From Gammaproteobacteria bacterium (GTDB taxonomy: Bacteria > Pseudomonadota > Gammaproteobacteria > Steroidobacterales > Woeseiaceae): 64,000 nucleotides of DNA. The notes beneath the pieces were generated by a model. It saw only the letters and a program-made list of their open reading frames with translations, had not been told where the DNA came from and searched no databases. Positions 26,075 through 35,479 of this stretch are shown here, piece by piece. The stretch's first letter is position 1, and the number at the start of each line of letters is the position of its first letter. The stretch is taken from the NCBI GenBank assembly GCA_009937615.1, contig JAACFB010000001.1, forward strand, positions 62,001-126,000. The letters run 5' to 3'. The translations under genes and the position numbers were made by a program.

Positions 26075-26503
26075 TTAGATTGCTGTGGCGTCGGCTGTTT
26101 TCGCGTACCGGGGAAGCTCGTCATCGATGCATACCCAGGGTAGCTTGTCCTCGACCCAGATGTGAGCAACCGGCGCGAACTGCGTCGGGTCGTCAAAGCT
26201 CGATACCGTAATATCGATCTGGCCGGTCCGATCTTCGTCCTCGTAGGTCAGCGTCGTTCCACAGCTTGGGCAATGACCGCGTGTCACGCCCGGGCTGGAT
26301 CGAAACCATTGCATATCGCCGGCGAGCAGGCTCAGTCGCGCTTTTTCGAAAGTCGCCCAGGGAACGTATGCGCCGCCCGATGCCTTCCGGCAGCTTTGGC
26401 AATGACAAATGCAGCTGTACAGGACAGGACCGGTTATCTCAAAGCGGACCGCGCCGCACAGACAGCCGCCCTGCCGAGGTTGGTCAGGCAAGTGCGCCTC
26501 CAT
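26075..26503 (-). CDS. GFA (CENP-V/GFA) zinc-binding family protein
   Basis: A 142-residue member of the family named after glutathione-dependent formaldehyde-activating enzyme. Zinc-binding cysteines are all visible: GCLCGAVRF (C14, C16), CICHCQSCRK (C31, C33, C35, C38) and CPSCG (C78, C81). The family fold is a beta sandwich with two zincs; most members have no proven substrate, and the formaldehyde role of the founder is disputed. I start at ATG 26503, since the frame further up to 26584 lacks family features. It is divergent from the esterase gene. Confidence 0.85.
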   Translation of the reverse strand: MEAHLPDQPRQGGCLCGAVRFEITGPVLYSCICHCQSCRKASGGAYVPWATFEKARLSLLAGDMQWFRSSPGVTRGHCPSCGTTLTYEDEDRTGQIDITVSSFDDPTQFAPVAHIWVEDKLPWVCIDDELPRYAKTADATAI

Positions 26504-26613
26504 CCTGTCGCCGTGCGATTTTGCTGCGTAACAGGAAGCGGATATTGGTGAGCTGAGTATCTGGTGCAATAATTGCGATTGCAAGGCGGCCGGTCGCTAC
26601 CTGCGAGAAGACC

Positions 26614-27780
26614 ATGAACACATTATATTGCACGTTCATTGCCGCGGCGGTCGTACTATCGTCGCCGATATGCTCCGCTGAAACCGCCGACGGCCCGGCC
26701 GCCGGAGCGGCTGCGGCTAGCGCACCAATGCTGCGGCGCACGATTCAGCACGACGGAGTCGAGCGCGAATATTTCGTACACCTGCCTGATCAGAATACCG
26801 GTCCACGGGCACGGCTGCCGGTCGTGGTCGGCATCCACGGCTACACGAGCACGGCGACCGGCTTCCAGCTGGCTCACGACCTGAACCGTCACGCCGACAA
26901 GCATGGCTACATCATCGTTTACCCGCAGGGCAGCCATTTTCGGGCTGCTGATGCGCAGGGAAAGCCGGTCCTGATTACTACCTGGAATGACCTTACGGCA
27001 AATCAACCTCAGCCAACTGCCGGACCCCACTGCACGGACGCGAGTGCTCACTACCCATGCCCGCCCGAGTGCGGCGAGTGCGGTCGCTGTGCATGGCAGT
27101 CCTGCTATGACGACGTGGGATTTATCACAAAAGTCCTCGACCAGGTGCAGGTCGAATTTCGTGTTGATGAGCGCCGGGTCTACCTGCTGGGTGTCAGCAG
27201 CGGCGCGACCATGGCGTTACGGCTCGGATGCAGCCTCTCGGATCGTTTCGCGGCGATTGCGCCGATCATTGGGCAGCCGCTGCCGGGTCATGCCTGCAGT
27301 CCGTTTGTGGATACGCCGATGCTGCACCTGTTTGGCGCGAAGGATGAGGTCATTCGCTACGATGGCAAAGCGGGGCAGGCAGATGGGTTCATCTATACGT
27401 CGGCAGCCGATACGGCCGCAGCCTGGGCTGCCGGGCTGGCCTGCCAGGCTGGCCCGGACCGCTGGCAGAGCGCGATATCAGAACGCGCCGGCTTCGAGTG
27501 CACGGCGTATTCCCATTGCCGGGTCGAAGGCCAGGAGGTGGTCAGCTGCATGGATCCGGATGGCGGCCATGTTTGGCCCGAGCAGACCAGCGGGCTGCCC
27601 GACGCGACCTGTGTTACCTCCGAACAGTATGAATCGCTGCCCGACCAGCACCGCTGTCCGGCCCCGACCGGCGAAGCCAGGCATCTCGGCATGGACTTGA
27701 TCTGGGCCTTCTTCAGCCGTTATCGCCGATCGATTGCGATAACGCCGAAAACGGCCGCGGCCGGACCCGCCACCAACTGA
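26614..27780 (+). CDS. Secreted PHB-depolymerase/feruloyl-esterase family hydrolase
   Basis: A 388-residue exported alpha/beta hydrolase of the LpqC/PHB depolymerase group. Signal peptide 1-22. Oxyanion region VVGIHGYTST (71-80), YPQGSH, then the nucleophile GVSSG (S195), acid region LFGAKDEVI and the catalytic histidine in DPDGGHVWP. An insertion between strands holds an unusual dense cysteine set (C140, C149, C153, C156, C159, C164), which could form disulfides or bind metal. Expected role is cleavage of esters in the periplasm or outside, e.g. polyhydroxyalkanoate or aromatic esters. It overlaps convergently (68 bp) with the DUF2784 gene. Confidence 0.82.
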   Translation: MNTLYCTFIAAAVVLSSPICSAETADGPAAGAAAASAPMLRRTIQHDGVEREYFVHLPDQNTGPRARLPVVVGIHGYTSTATGFQLAHDLNRHADKHGYIIVYPQGSHFRAADAQGKPVLITTWNDLTANQPQPTAGPHCTDASAHYPCPPECGECGRCAWQSCYDDVGFITKVLDQVQVEFRVDERRVYLLGVSSGATMALRLGCSLSDRFAAIAPIIGQPLPGHACSPFVDTPMLHLFGAKDEVIRYDGKAGQADGFIYTSAADTAAAWAAGLACQAGPDRWQSAISERAGFECTAYSHCRVEGQEVVSCMDPDGGHVWPEQTSGLPDATCVTSEQYESLPDQHRCPAPTGEARHLGMDLIWAFFSRYRRSIAITPKTAAAGPATN

Positions 27781-28132
27781 CGACCACGAGCGCGCCGAAC
27801 GCCGTGTAGCAGGCCGCAAATACCCATGGCGGCGCGCTGTAATACAGGATGGCTTCGAGCCAGTGCGACATGAAGGTTTGCGAGTAGACGGAATCACCGG
27901 CACGTTCGCGCAGTGACATTTCGATCGTGGTCAGCGGGCAAATGACGCCAAGCCAGGATTGCACAACGACAACCGCGATTGCCGCCAGGTGGGCCAGCCG
28001 GAACCATGGGTTCCGGATCCATGTCCAGTTTCGCGCGCCGCCGACCAGGATGAGCACTAAACCGAATACCACAAACGCCACAAACAGCACATGCAGCAGC
28101 AACATCGCGTCGGCGGCTAGACCATACAGCAT
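27713..28132 (-). CDS. DUF2784 family membrane protein
   Basis: A 139-residue inner-membrane protein with four predicted helices (about 5-30, 45-62, 85-100 and 105-125). The signature is LLHVLFVAFVVFGLVLILVG, NPWFRLAHL and WLGVICPLTTIE with CPLT, matching DUF2784. Function of the family is unknown. I use ATG 28132 (MLYGLAADAM); the frame extends to 28192 without family support. Its last 68 bp overlap the 3' end of the esterase gene on the other strand. Confidence 0.8.
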   Translation of the reverse strand: MLYGLAADAMLLLHVLFVAFVVFGLVLILVGGARNWTWIRNPWFRLAHLAAIAVVVVQSWLGVICPLTTIEMSLRERAGDSVYSQTFMSHWLEAILYYSAPPWVFAACYTAFGALVVVSWWRVRPRPFSALSQSIGDNG

Positions 28133-28230
28133 GATTGACTCGGACGAGTGAACGCGTGGTTCCAGTATCTGGCCCGAAGGGAGCGGATGCAAGTTGAGCT
28201 ACAATGGCCACCTGACCCGGTCTTCAACAT

Positions 28231-28299
28231 GGAATGGAGGGTTTGATGAGGGGTCCAAGCCAATGAAATGGAGGTTAAGATGAGCAGGTCCGAGCCAAT
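28231..28299 (+). repeat. 34/35-bp tandem duplication of a ribosome-binding and start region
   Basis: Copy 1 (28231-28264) and copy 2 (28265-28299) align over their length with few mismatches and one base of indel. Each contains ATGGAGG, an ATG 34 bp apart (28246 and 28280) and the segment GGTCC-AGCCAAT. Copy 2 carries the true start of the aminotransferase. In copy 1 the ATG opens a 6-codon frame (MRGPSQ) that stops at 28264-28266. Confidence 0.75.
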
Positions 28300-29692
28300 C
28301 AGTAAGCGTGTAGCGAGCAGCAAGGAAATCTGGGAGCAGGACCGGCGACACCACGTTCACCCGTATCATAATTTTGCGAGCTACGACAAGCACGGCTCAC
28401 TGATCATCGAGGAGGGGCATGGAGCCTACCTGAGTGATATCGACGGCAAGCGATACTTCGATGCTGTCGGCGGCATGTGGTGCACGAATATTGGCCTTGG
28501 TCGCCAGGAAATGGTCGATGCTATCTCGAAGCAGGTCGCGAAGCTCGCCTACGCCAACCCTTTTACCGATATGTCGAATGAACCGGCTGCAATACTTTCC
28601 GCGAAGCTTGCGGAATTGGCGCCGGGCGACCTCAATCACGTGTTTTTCACCTGCGGCGGTTCAACAGCGAACGATGCCGCGTTCCGCCTGATACAGATGT
28701 ATCAAGGCGCTCGCGGCAAGAAGCAAAAGAAACACATTCTTTGCCGTCACGACGCGTATCACGGCACGACCTATCTTGCGGCTTCACTGTCCGGCAAGGC
28801 CGGCGACCGGATGCCCGACTTCAACTATATCGAGGACATCATTCATCACCTCACGAGTCCGAATTTCTACCGTGCCCCGGAGGGCATGGACGAGGCGCAA
28901 TTCTGCGACTACCTGATTGATGAAATGGAACAGAAAATCCACGAACTCGGCGCGGAAAATATCGCCGGCTTTTATGCGGAGCCGATACTGGGTTCGGGCG
29001 GGGTCATCGTTCCTCCCGAGCGATACAATCGAAGAACTTGGGAGCTCTGTCAGGAATACGACATCGTTTACGTTGCCGATGAAGTCGTCACCGGTTTCGG
29101 CCGCCTCGGGCACTGGTTTGTATCAAAAGAAATGTTCGATGTGCAGCCTGACATCATTTGCTGTGCCAAAGGACTGACATCCGCCTACCTGCCGCTCGGC
29201 GCGATGATCTTCTCGGATCGTATCTATGAGGTCCTCGGCAACGACGATGACAGGTGGTTCACCGGCGGCTATACCTACTCCGGCCACCCTGTGTGCTGTG
29301 CCGCGGCGCTAAAGAACATCGAGATAATGGAGCGCGAGCGCCTCTTCGACAACGTCAGGGAAGTAGGCGCTTACTTCGAGCAACAGCTGCATACCTTGCT
29401 GGATTTGCCGATCGTCGGCGATATCCGCGGACGCTTATTCATGATGTGCGTAGTCAACGTCATGAATAAGGAAACAAAGGAATTCTTTCCTCCCGAAGTA
29501 AATATTGGCAAGCGAATTTCGAATCACGCCGAGGATCAGGGGGTCATTATTCGGCCTGCGGCCGATCTGAATATCATGTCGCCGTCGCTGACGATGTCAA
29601 AAGAAGATGTGGACTTCATACTGCCCCGGCTGCGCAAGGCCATCGAATTGACGGTGCAGGATTTGCAGGTGGAGGGTCATTTTCCCGCGTAG
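28280..29692 (+). CDS. Class III omega-aminotransferase
   Basis: A 470-residue PLP-dependent fold-type I transaminase, best matching omega-amino acid/diamine:pyruvate aminotransferases. Signs are YLSDIDGKRYFDAVGGMWCTNIGLG, GGSTANDAAFRL (phosphate-binding loop), HDAYHGTTYLAASLSG, AEPILGSGGVIVPP, VADEVVTGFGR (the Asp that contacts the PLP ring nitrogen) and CCAKGLTSAYLPLGAM with the Schiff-base lysine. Start ATG 28280 follows GGAGG by 6 nt. Likely reaction is transfer of an amino group from a terminal amine (beta-alanine, putrescine-type or taurine-like) to pyruvate. Substrate unresolved; no amine catabolic neighbours are present. Confidence 0.9.
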   Translation: MSRSEPISKRVASSKEIWEQDRRHHVHPYHNFASYDKHGSLIIEEGHGAYLSDIDGKRYFDAVGGMWCTNIGLGRQEMVDAISKQVAKLAYANPFTDMSNEPAAILSAKLAELAPGDLNHVFFTCGGSTANDAAFRLIQMYQGARGKKQKKHILCRHDAYHGTTYLAASLSGKAGDRMPDFNYIEDIIHHLTSPNFYRAPEGMDEAQFCDYLIDEMEQKIHELGAENIAGFYAEPILGSGGVIVPPERYNRRTWELCQEYDIVYVADEVVTGFGRLGHWFVSKEMFDVQPDIICCAKGLTSAYLPLGAMIFSDRIYEVLGNDDDRWFTGGYTYSGHPVCCAAALKNIEIMERERLFDNVREVGAYFEQQLHTLLDLPIVGDIRGRLFMMCVVNVMNKETKEFFPPEVNIGKRISNHAEDQGVIIRPAADLNIMSPSLTMSKEDVDFILPRLRKAIELTVQDLQVEGHFPA

Positions 29693-29711
29693 TTTGACCG
29701 CGTCTGCCGCG

Positions 29712-30044
29712 TTACTGGCGAAAAAAAGCGACGTAAGCGAGCCATGCCAGGAATACCCCAACGTAGATAACCGGCCTCAGCGTGCGCGGTTTGGCCGGGA
29801 TGCAGCTGCCCGCCAGTCCGAGCGCCGAGTACAGCATTCCGTTGGCGACCGCCGCGAGCGGGTACTGAGTCCGGTTCGGGATATCCAGGATATCGACGGC
29901 ATACAGGTATGCCGGAGAGAAAACATTCGCCAGGATCACCGGAACGATTTGCCAGGTGCTGGAAAGGTCCAGCATGGCTGCAAACAGGACGGAGAGCAGA
30001 GGGATCGTGCAGCCGGCCAGAAACCAGGTCAGATGTCTTCGCAT
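29712..30044 (-). CDS. Small integral membrane protein of unknown family
   Basis: A 110-residue protein starting at ATG 30044 (a TTG six codons upstream is possible). It has three to four predicted membrane helices: WFLAGCTIPLLSVLFAAML, WQIVPVILANVFSPAYLYAV, PLAAVANGMLYSALGLAGS and VIYVGVFLAWLAYVAF. No known motif is recognised. It converges on the aminotransferase gene (19 bp gap) and is downstream of yaiI on the same strand. Confidence 0.6.
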   Translation of the reverse strand: MRRHLTWFLAGCTIPLLSVLFAAMLDLSSTWQIVPVILANVFSPAYLYAVDILDIPNRTQYPLAAVANGMLYSALGLAGSCIPAKPRTLRPVIYVGVFLAWLAYVAFFRQ

Positions 30045-30090
30045 GCAGTTAGCATCGGCCAAACGCCGGTAAAAAGCGACCTCGCTTTGC

Positions 30091-30561
30091 TTACGCAGAC
30101 CCCGGGCCCTCCAGATTCAGAAACTTCGTCAGTATTCGATCCAGACAGTTAGCGAAGGCCTGCCGGTCGCGCTGACTGAACGCGGCCGGGCCGCCGGTAT
30201 CGACGCCGCTTGCGCGCATCGTGTCCAGAAAATCCCTCATGTTCAGGCGCGCGCGAATGTTTTCTGTCGTATAGAGCTCGCCTCGGGGACTCAAGGCCTG
30301 GCCACCCTTGGCGATGACCTCGGCCGCGAGGGGAATATCGCTTGTGATGACGAGGTCTCCGGCCGCGACTCTTCTGACAATTTCATCATCCGCGACGTCG
30401 AATCCCCGCGGGACCTGCAGCGTTTTGATATAGCTCGAATTCGGGGTATTCAGGGGCTGATTCGCGACCAGTATCAGCGCTACCCCGGCGCGCTCGGCCG
30501 CCCTGAAGAGTATGTCCTTTACGACGACAGGGCAGGCATCGGCGTCAACCCAGATCTTCAT
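30091..30561 (-). CDS. YaiI/YqxD family (DUF188) protein
   Basis: A 156-residue protein with the DUF188 signature: [17 protein letters not shown] at the N terminus, [28 protein letters not shown] and [13 protein letters not shown]. The conserved acidic residues (D5-D7, D near DDEIV, SDIPLA) resemble PIN/NYN-type nuclease sites, so a nuclease-like role is suspected for the family, but none is proven. Its start overlaps the stop of the membrane protein gene at 30558 (ATGA), indicating coupled translation. Confidence 0.9.
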   Translation of the reverse strand: MKIWVDADACPVVVKDILFRAAERAGVALILVANQPLNTPNSSYIKTLQVPRGFDVADDEIVRRVAAGDLVITSDIPLAAEVIAKGGQALSPRGELYTTENIRARLNMRDFLDTMRASGVDTGGPAAFSQRDRQAFANCLDRILTKFLNLEGPGSA

Positions 30562-30944
30562 CTGCCGAGCCGATAGGTGATGTAGGGCAATAGTGTCAGC
30601 GCCAGAAGAAAAACAGGCCAGACGCGGCCGTGCAGTATGTTGTAGTCGTCGAGTAGCCGCGACCACGTATGCCCGGCGATGAAATGCCCGAAAACGAACT
30701 CGAAAACAATCGTAAAAACGAGCCAGCACAGCCCTATTGTCCAGGCTTGCCGTGCTGATTCGATTGGCCATACGCGATTAAGCCACCAGACTATGGCGCC
30801 CGCGGCGAGGAGCGCCGTCACCGTGGAAATCTGGTGAGCCGCCAGTTCCGACACGGCCTTCCCATAGGTCGTTTGCCGCAAAACACCATTCGCGATTGCA
30901 ACGACGGCCAACAGGAACCAGGCCAGAAGATATTTCACGAGCAT
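30558..30944 (-). CDS. Four-helix membrane protein coupled to yaiI
   Basis: A 128-residue membrane protein from ATG 30944 ([22 protein letters not shown]). Four helices are predicted at about 3-20, 38-55, 66-85 and 105-122. [27 protein letters not shown] is the most distinctive segment; I recall similar uncharacterised proteins in many proteobacteria but can assign no function. Its stop shares the ATGA with yaiI. Upstream frame to 30992 adds no plausible sequence. Confidence 0.65.
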   Translation of the reverse strand: MLVKYLLAWFLLAVVAIANGVLRQTTYGKAVSELAAHQISTVTALLAAGAIVWWLNRVWPIESARQAWTIGLCWLVFTIVFEFVFGHFIAGHTWSRLLDDYNILHGRVWPVFLLALTLLPYITYRLGR

Positions 30945-31076
30945 TGAATATTTGCCACCGGGGATCCAGGCCGTATTGTGCCAGCATTTCAAGGACGTAT
31001 TCGCGCACTGAAAGCTTTGCGTAATGCCGTATTCCGAGGTGGACCAAAAATACCGGCGCAGTCGGCGCTGTCCGAT

Positions 31077-32282
31077 CTAGGCTTCGCGCCAACGATGTAA
31101 CTGTGCAGGGGTTCCTGAAGGAAAATCGGTTTGCTCCAGCGCGAGTTCGACGTAGCCGTCGGTGCCCGACAGTGACGCAAAATCGCCGGAAGTATTTGTG
31201 TGTACGGGCATAGCGAGCACTGGACCGCCGACGCTGTAGACCAGCCGGACCGGCAGGAAACAGGTTAGCCTGGGTTTGAACGTAACGTCCCGGGCGAGGC
31301 TCGCAAACTCAGGCGGCCTGGGTCGTAACCCCGCGGCCGCATTCAGGGCGGGAATGACGTATTGCCGGCAGCATACGAGCGCCGACACCGGGTTACCCGG
31401 CAATGCGAACACGGCCTGTTGCCTGGGGCCAAGGCCAAACCACATCGGCTTGCCCGGACGCTGGCTGATCTTGTGGAACACGACATCGACGCCGAGCGAA
31501 TCGAGCACCTCGGGCAGGAAGTCGGCCTTGCCCATCGAGACGCCGCCGCTAAGCACGAGCACGTCGGCCGCATCGAGGTGCCTGCCAATGTGCTCTTTCA
31601 GCAGTTCGGGATCGTCTACCAGGTGGTCGTGCGAGCAGTCTGAGAAGCCGTGACTGGCCAACATCGCGATAAGCGCCGGGCCGTTCGACATGCGTATTTG
31701 ATGCGGCGCGATAGGCTCGCCGGGCGGCACGAGCTCGTTACCGGTGGAAATGACGCGAATAGCTGGCGCACTGCTCACGGCAATCTCGGTCAGGCCGCAC
31801 GACGCGATGATCGCGATATCCATGGGCGAGATGCGTGTTCCGGGAGCGAGTAGTTCCGTACCCTTTAAATGGTCGGATCCCCGCGCATGAATGAACTGCC
31901 GTTGCTCAGCAGCATAACCGGCTTCGATTTCGGCCGCGCCGTTTGCGACCGCGATGCGCTCGACCGGCACGATGCAGTCGGCACCATCCGGTAATGACGC
32001 TCCGGTCATTATTTCAATGGCATGGCCGGGCTCGAGCGTCAGCGCCGGATCGCCCGCGGCCTGCATCGCCTGTATCGGAAACTGGCGTTTTCCGGCCATG
32101 AAGTCGGCATGAGAGATTGCAATGCCGTCCATCGTTACGCGATCGAAAGGTGGCTGGTCTCGCTCGGCATGAACACTCTGCCTGAGAATTCTGTTTAGAG
32201 CCCGGTCGATGCTCACGACCTTGGCACCCGCGTCCGGCACCGAGGCCAGGATGGCGTCAAGGGCTTCGGCAGTGGTCAGCAT
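31077..32282 (-). CDS. moeA: Molybdopterin molybdenumtransferase MoeA
   Basis: MoeA ligates molybdate into adenylylated molybdopterin, the last step of Moco synthesis. The 401-residue protein starts at ATG 32282 (MLTTAEALDAIL) and shows RDQPPFDRVTMDGIA, EIMTGASLPDGADCIVPVE, STGNELVPPG, the MPT-binding LSGGVSMGKADFLPEVL and ALPGNPVSALV. It lies 7 bp after purD on the same strand, so it is probably the last gene of the dusB-fis-purH-purD unit. MsrP in this window is a Moco enzyme that depends on this pathway. moaA/mog partners are outside the window. Confidence 0.94.
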   Translation of the reverse strand: MLTTAEALDAILASVPDAGAKVVSIDRALNRILRQSVHAERDQPPFDRVTMDGIAISHADFMAGKRQFPIQAMQAAGDPALTLEPGHAIEIMTGASLPDGADCIVPVERIAVANGAAEIEAGYAAEQRQFIHARGSDHLKGTELLAPGTRISPMDIAIIASCGLTEIAVSSAPAIRVISTGNELVPPGEPIAPHQIRMSNGPALIAMLASHGFSDCSHDHLVDDPELLKEHIGRHLDAADVLVLSGGVSMGKADFLPEVLDSLGVDVVFHKISQRPGKPMWFGLGPRQQAVFALPGNPVSALVCCRQYVIPALNAAAGLRPRPPEFASLARDVTFKPRLTCFLPVRLVYSVGGPVLAMPVHTNTSGDFASLSGTDGYVELALEQTDFPSGTPAQLHRWREA

Positions 32283-32289
32283 GCCAGGC

Positions 32290-33576
32290 CTAGGAGCGTT
32301 CCCGCGCGATCGCGCGGTGGCCGATATCGGGGCGGTAATAGGCATCGTCCCAGCGGATCTGAGCGACGGCGGCATAAGCCTCGTCGGCTGCGTCCGCGAC
32401 CGAGTTGCCAAGGCCGACGACGCAAAGCACGCGGCCGCCATTGGTCACGATCTTGCCACCCGACTCTGCGGTACCCGCATGGAACACTTTTTGCGAGTCG
32501 CTGTCGGCATTGTCGAGCCCACTGATTACCGTGCCCCTCGCGTAACTTTCCGGGTAACCGCCGGCCGCCATGACGACACCGAGCGAGGCGCGGGTGTCCC
32601 AGTCGGCCTGTGTTTCATCGAGCGTTCCGTTCAATGTCGCACTGCAAATCTCCACGAGGTCCGAACGCAGCCGGGCCATGATCGGCTGTGTCTCCGGGTC
32701 TCCCATGCGGCAATTGAACTCGATTACCCTGGGCGAGCTGTCGTCCATGATCATCAGGCCGGCATACAGGAAGCCGACGTAGTTGGCGCCGTCCTTGCGC
32801 ATGCCCTCGAGCGTCGGCCGGATAACGAGGTCCATGATCTTCTTCTCGACGAACGGTGTTACGACCGGCGCCGGAGAGTAGGCGCCCATGCCGCCGGTAT
32901 TCGGACCGACATCGCCTTCGTCGCGGGCCTTGTGATCCTGTGACGTCGCCATGGGAAGGATCTTGTTGCCGTCTGTGATGACGATGAAACTCGCTTCCTC
33001 GCCATCGAGGAATTCTTCGATCACGATGCGTGCGCCGGCGTCGCCGAACTTGTTGCCGGCGAGCATATCGGTCGCCGCCTGCTCGGCCTCCTCGAGTGTC
33101 CGGGCCACGATGACGCCCTTGCCCGCGGCAAGGCCATCGGCCTTGATCACGATCGGCGCGCCCTGTTCGCGTATGTAGTCGAGCGCCGGAGCGAGTTCGC
33201 TGAAGGTCTGATAGTCGGCTGTCGGGATATCGTAGCGGGCCAGGAAGTCCTTGGTGAAGGCTTTCGATCCCTCGAGCTGCGCCGCGGCGGCGCTGGGCCC
33301 GAAGCACGGCAGACCAAGCGCCTCGAAGCGATCAACAATGCCGGCGACCAGAGGCGCCTCAGGGCCGACGATTGTCAGGCCTATGTGCTCGGATTGTGCC
33401 AGCCGGAGCAGCGCCTCAATATCGTCCGAGGCGACCGCAACGTTGCGCACGCCGGCTTCACGAGCCGTACCCGCATTGCCCGGTGCGACCAGGACCTCAT
33501 CCACAGCGCCGGACTGTGCACACTTCCAGGCCAGTGCATGTTCGCGTCCGCCGCTGCCAATAACCAGGACTTTCAC
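32290..33576 (-). CDS. purD: Phosphoribosylamine-glycine ligase PurD
   Basis: PurD (GAR synthetase) joins glycine to phosphoribosylamine with ATP, step two of purine synthesis. The 428-residue protein starts MKVLVIGSGGREHALAWK and shows VGPEAPLVAGIVD, FGPSAAAAQLEGSKAFTKDFL, the ATP-grasp loop VIKADGLAAGKGV, EEFLDGEEASF and EFNCRMGDPETQ. Forty-two bp separate it from purH upstream; the purH-purD order is the gammaproteobacterial standard. Cytoplasmic. Confidence 0.97.
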   Translation of the reverse strand: MKVLVIGSGGREHALAWKCAQSGAVDEVLVAPGNAGTAREAGVRNVAVASDDIEALLRLAQSEHIGLTIVGPEAPLVAGIVDRFEALGLPCFGPSAAAAQLEGSKAFTKDFLARYDIPTADYQTFSELAPALDYIREQGAPIVIKADGLAAGKGVIVARTLEEAEQAATDMLAGNKFGDAGARIVIEEFLDGEEASFIVITDGNKILPMATSQDHKARDEGDVGPNTGGMGAYSPAPVVTPFVEKKIMDLVIRPTLEGMRKDGANYVGFLYAGLMIMDDSSPRVIEFNCRMGDPETQPIMARLRSDLVEICSATLNGTLDETQADWDTRASLGVVMAAGGYPESYARGTVISGLDNADSDSQKVFHAGTAESGGKIVTNGGRVLCVVGLGNSVADAADEAYAAVAQIRWDDAYYRPDIGHRAIARERS

Positions 33577-33618
33577 GTTGTTCCTCTCCGAAGCAGTCGC
33601 CCACAGGGCGGCCGGCGG

Positions 33619-35169
33619 TTAGTGTCGAAAGTGTCGCATGCCCGTGAAGACCATCGCCAGGCCATGTTCGTTGGCGGCCCGGATAACTTCGTCATCGCGC
33701 ATCGATCCACCCGGCTGGATGATTGCGGCGATGCCGGTTTCGGCGGCCGCGTCGATGCCGTCGCGAAACGGGAAAAATGCGTCGGAGGCCATGACCGAGC
33801 CTTCAACCTCGAGGTTCTCGTCTGCGGCCTTGATGGCGGCGATCTTGGTGCTGTAGACACGGCTCATCTGGCCTGCGCCCACGCCGATCGTCATGTAATC
33901 CTTGCAGAAAATGATCGCATTCGACTTGACGAACTTGATGACCGTCCAGGCAAACAGCATGTCCTCGATCTGCTGCGGAGTGGGTGCAATCTCGGTAACG
34001 ACGGTGAGGTCGCTCGCGCCAATCCGGCCGAGATCGCGGCCCTGCACGAGAAGACCGCCCGAAATTTTCTTGTAATCGAGACCGCCGGTCGAAGCTTGCC
34101 CGGCGCCGGTGTCCAGTACGCGCACGTTTTCCTTTTCGGCAAGTACGGCCTCCGCATCAGTATCAACGGCGGGCGCCACAATGACCTCGACGAACTGCCG
34201 ATCGATGATCGTCCTCGCAGTTGCGGCATCCAGCGCCCGGTTGAACGCAATGATGCCGCCGAAAGCGGACGTTGGATCCGTCCTGAACGCCTTGTCATAG
34301 GCAGTCCCGATGTCCTCGGCGACCGCCACGCCGCAGGGGTTCGCGTGCTTGACGATGACACAGGCCGGAGCCTCGAACTGGCGCACGCATTCCAGCGCGG
34401 CGTCACTGTCCGCAATGTTGTTGTACGACAATGCCTTGCCCTGCAGTTGCCTGGCCTTGGCAAGCGAACCTTCGGGTGCGCGCTGGTCGATGTAAAATGC
34501 GGCATCCTGATGTGGATTCTCGCCGTAGCGCATCCTCGCGACCAGGTGCCCGGCATACAGGTGGCTCTCGCCGAGCGGGTCGTCACCGAGCGATCGAGAG
34601 AGGTATTCAGTAATCGCCGTATCGTAGCTTGCGGTGTGAGCATAGGCCTTTGCGGCCAGTCGACGCCGGGCTTCAACGGTCAATTCGTCGTCCTCCAGCG
34701 AGTCGAGCACTTTGTCGTAGTCATCGGGATCGACGACGACCGCAACGTCAGCATGATTTTTCGACGCGGCGCGAATCATGGCGGGCCCGCCGATATCGAT
34801 GTTCTCGATCGCGTCGTCGATGGTCGCGTCCGCGCGCGAGATCGTTTCTTCGAACGGGTAGAGATTAACGGCCAGCAGGTCGATCGCCTCGATACCGTGT
34901 TCGTCCATGACGACATCGTCGATGCCGCGCCGTCCCAACAGGCCACCATGAATCACGGGATGCAGCGTCTTGACCCGGCCGTCCATGATTTCGGGAAAGC
35001 CGGTCTTTTCGCTGACTTCAGTGACTGCAACACCGGCTTCACGCAGCGCGCGGCATGTTCCTCCCGTGGAGAGAATTTCCACGCCGCATTCGACGAGTTT
35101 CGAGGCAAACGGAATCAAGCCGCGCTTGTCCGACACGCTGATCAGCGCCCGCCGCACCTTGAACATCAA
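33619..35169 (-). CDS. purH: Bifunctional AICAR formyltransferase/IMP cyclohydrolase PurH
   Basis: PurH catalyses the last two steps of de novo IMP synthesis. The 516-residue protein has the N-terminal MGS-like IMP cyclohydrolase domain ([41 protein letters not shown]) and the AICAR transformylase domain ([24 protein letters not shown] with the catalytic Lys-His pair, [31 protein letters not shown]). Start ATG 35169; a second ATG one codon later is equally possible. It begins 8 bp after fis, which fixes it in the dusB-fis operon. Confidence 0.97.
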   Translation of the reverse strand: MMFKVRRALISVSDKRGLIPFASKLVECGVEILSTGGTCRALREAGVAVTEVSEKTGFPEIMDGRVKTLHPVIHGGLLGRRGIDDVVMDEHGIEAIDLLAVNLYPFEETISRADATIDDAIENIDIGGPAMIRAASKNHADVAVVVDPDDYDKVLDSLEDDELTVEARRRLAAKAYAHTASYDTAITEYLSRSLGDDPLGESHLYAGHLVARMRYGENPHQDAAFYIDQRAPEGSLAKARQLQGKALSYNNIADSDAALECVRQFEAPACVIVKHANPCGVAVAEDIGTAYDKAFRTDPTSAFGGIIAFNRALDAATARTIIDRQFVEVIVAPAVDTDAEAVLAEKENVRVLDTGAGQASTGGLDYKKISGGLLVQGRDLGRIGASDLTVVTEIAPTPQQIEDMLFAWTVIKFVKSNAIIFCKDYMTIGVGAGQMSRVYSTKIAAIKAADENLEVEGSVMASDAFFPFRDGIDAAAETGIAAIIQPGGSMRDDEVIRAANEHGLAMVFTGMRHFRH

Positions 35170-35176
35170 AAAAGTC

Positions 35177-35458
35177 CTATTGAATCAACGAGTAAGAGCG
35201 TAATTTCTTGCGCAACGTGCCGCGGTTGATGCCGAGAATTCCTGCTGCGAGACTCTGATTGCCGTGGGTGTAGTCGAGCACAGCCTTGAAAAGCGGCCGC
35301 TCGACTTCGCCAATAACGAGGTCGTATAGATCGCCAGGGCGATCCCCGTTGAGACTCTCGAAATACTCGTTGAGTGCGTCTTCGGTGTGCTTGTGGAGTG
35401 GTTTTTTTCTTTGGGTGGCCTTGCGGAAGCCGTTTGTTCTTTCGTTTTTCTTGGCCAC
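35177..35458 (-). CDS. fis: Nucleoid-associated DNA-bending protein Fis
   Basis: A 93-residue Fis homologue. N-terminal half is basic and flexible (about 1-35), then helices of the dimer core ([35 protein letters not shown]) and the C-terminal helix-turn-helix [20 protein letters not shown]. Fis bends DNA, compacts the nucleoid and activates rRNA promoters in E. coli. It follows dusB (22 bp), the conserved arrangement in gammaproteobacteria, but here it is also followed directly by purH and purD. Confidence 0.95.
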   Translation of the reverse strand: MAKKNERTNGFRKATQRKKPLHKHTEDALNEYFESLNGDRPGDLYDLVIGEVERPLFKAVLDYTHGNQSLAAGILGINRGTLRKKLRSYSLIQ

Positions 35459-35479
35459 TTTGGTCGAATCCTGTACCGA

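Noticed and set aside
33385-35229. 614-codon open frame on the plus strand across purH
   Set aside because: It is antisense to purH and purD, whose products are unmistakable; no ribosome binding site and the protein has no family features. GC-rich third positions keep antisense frames open here.
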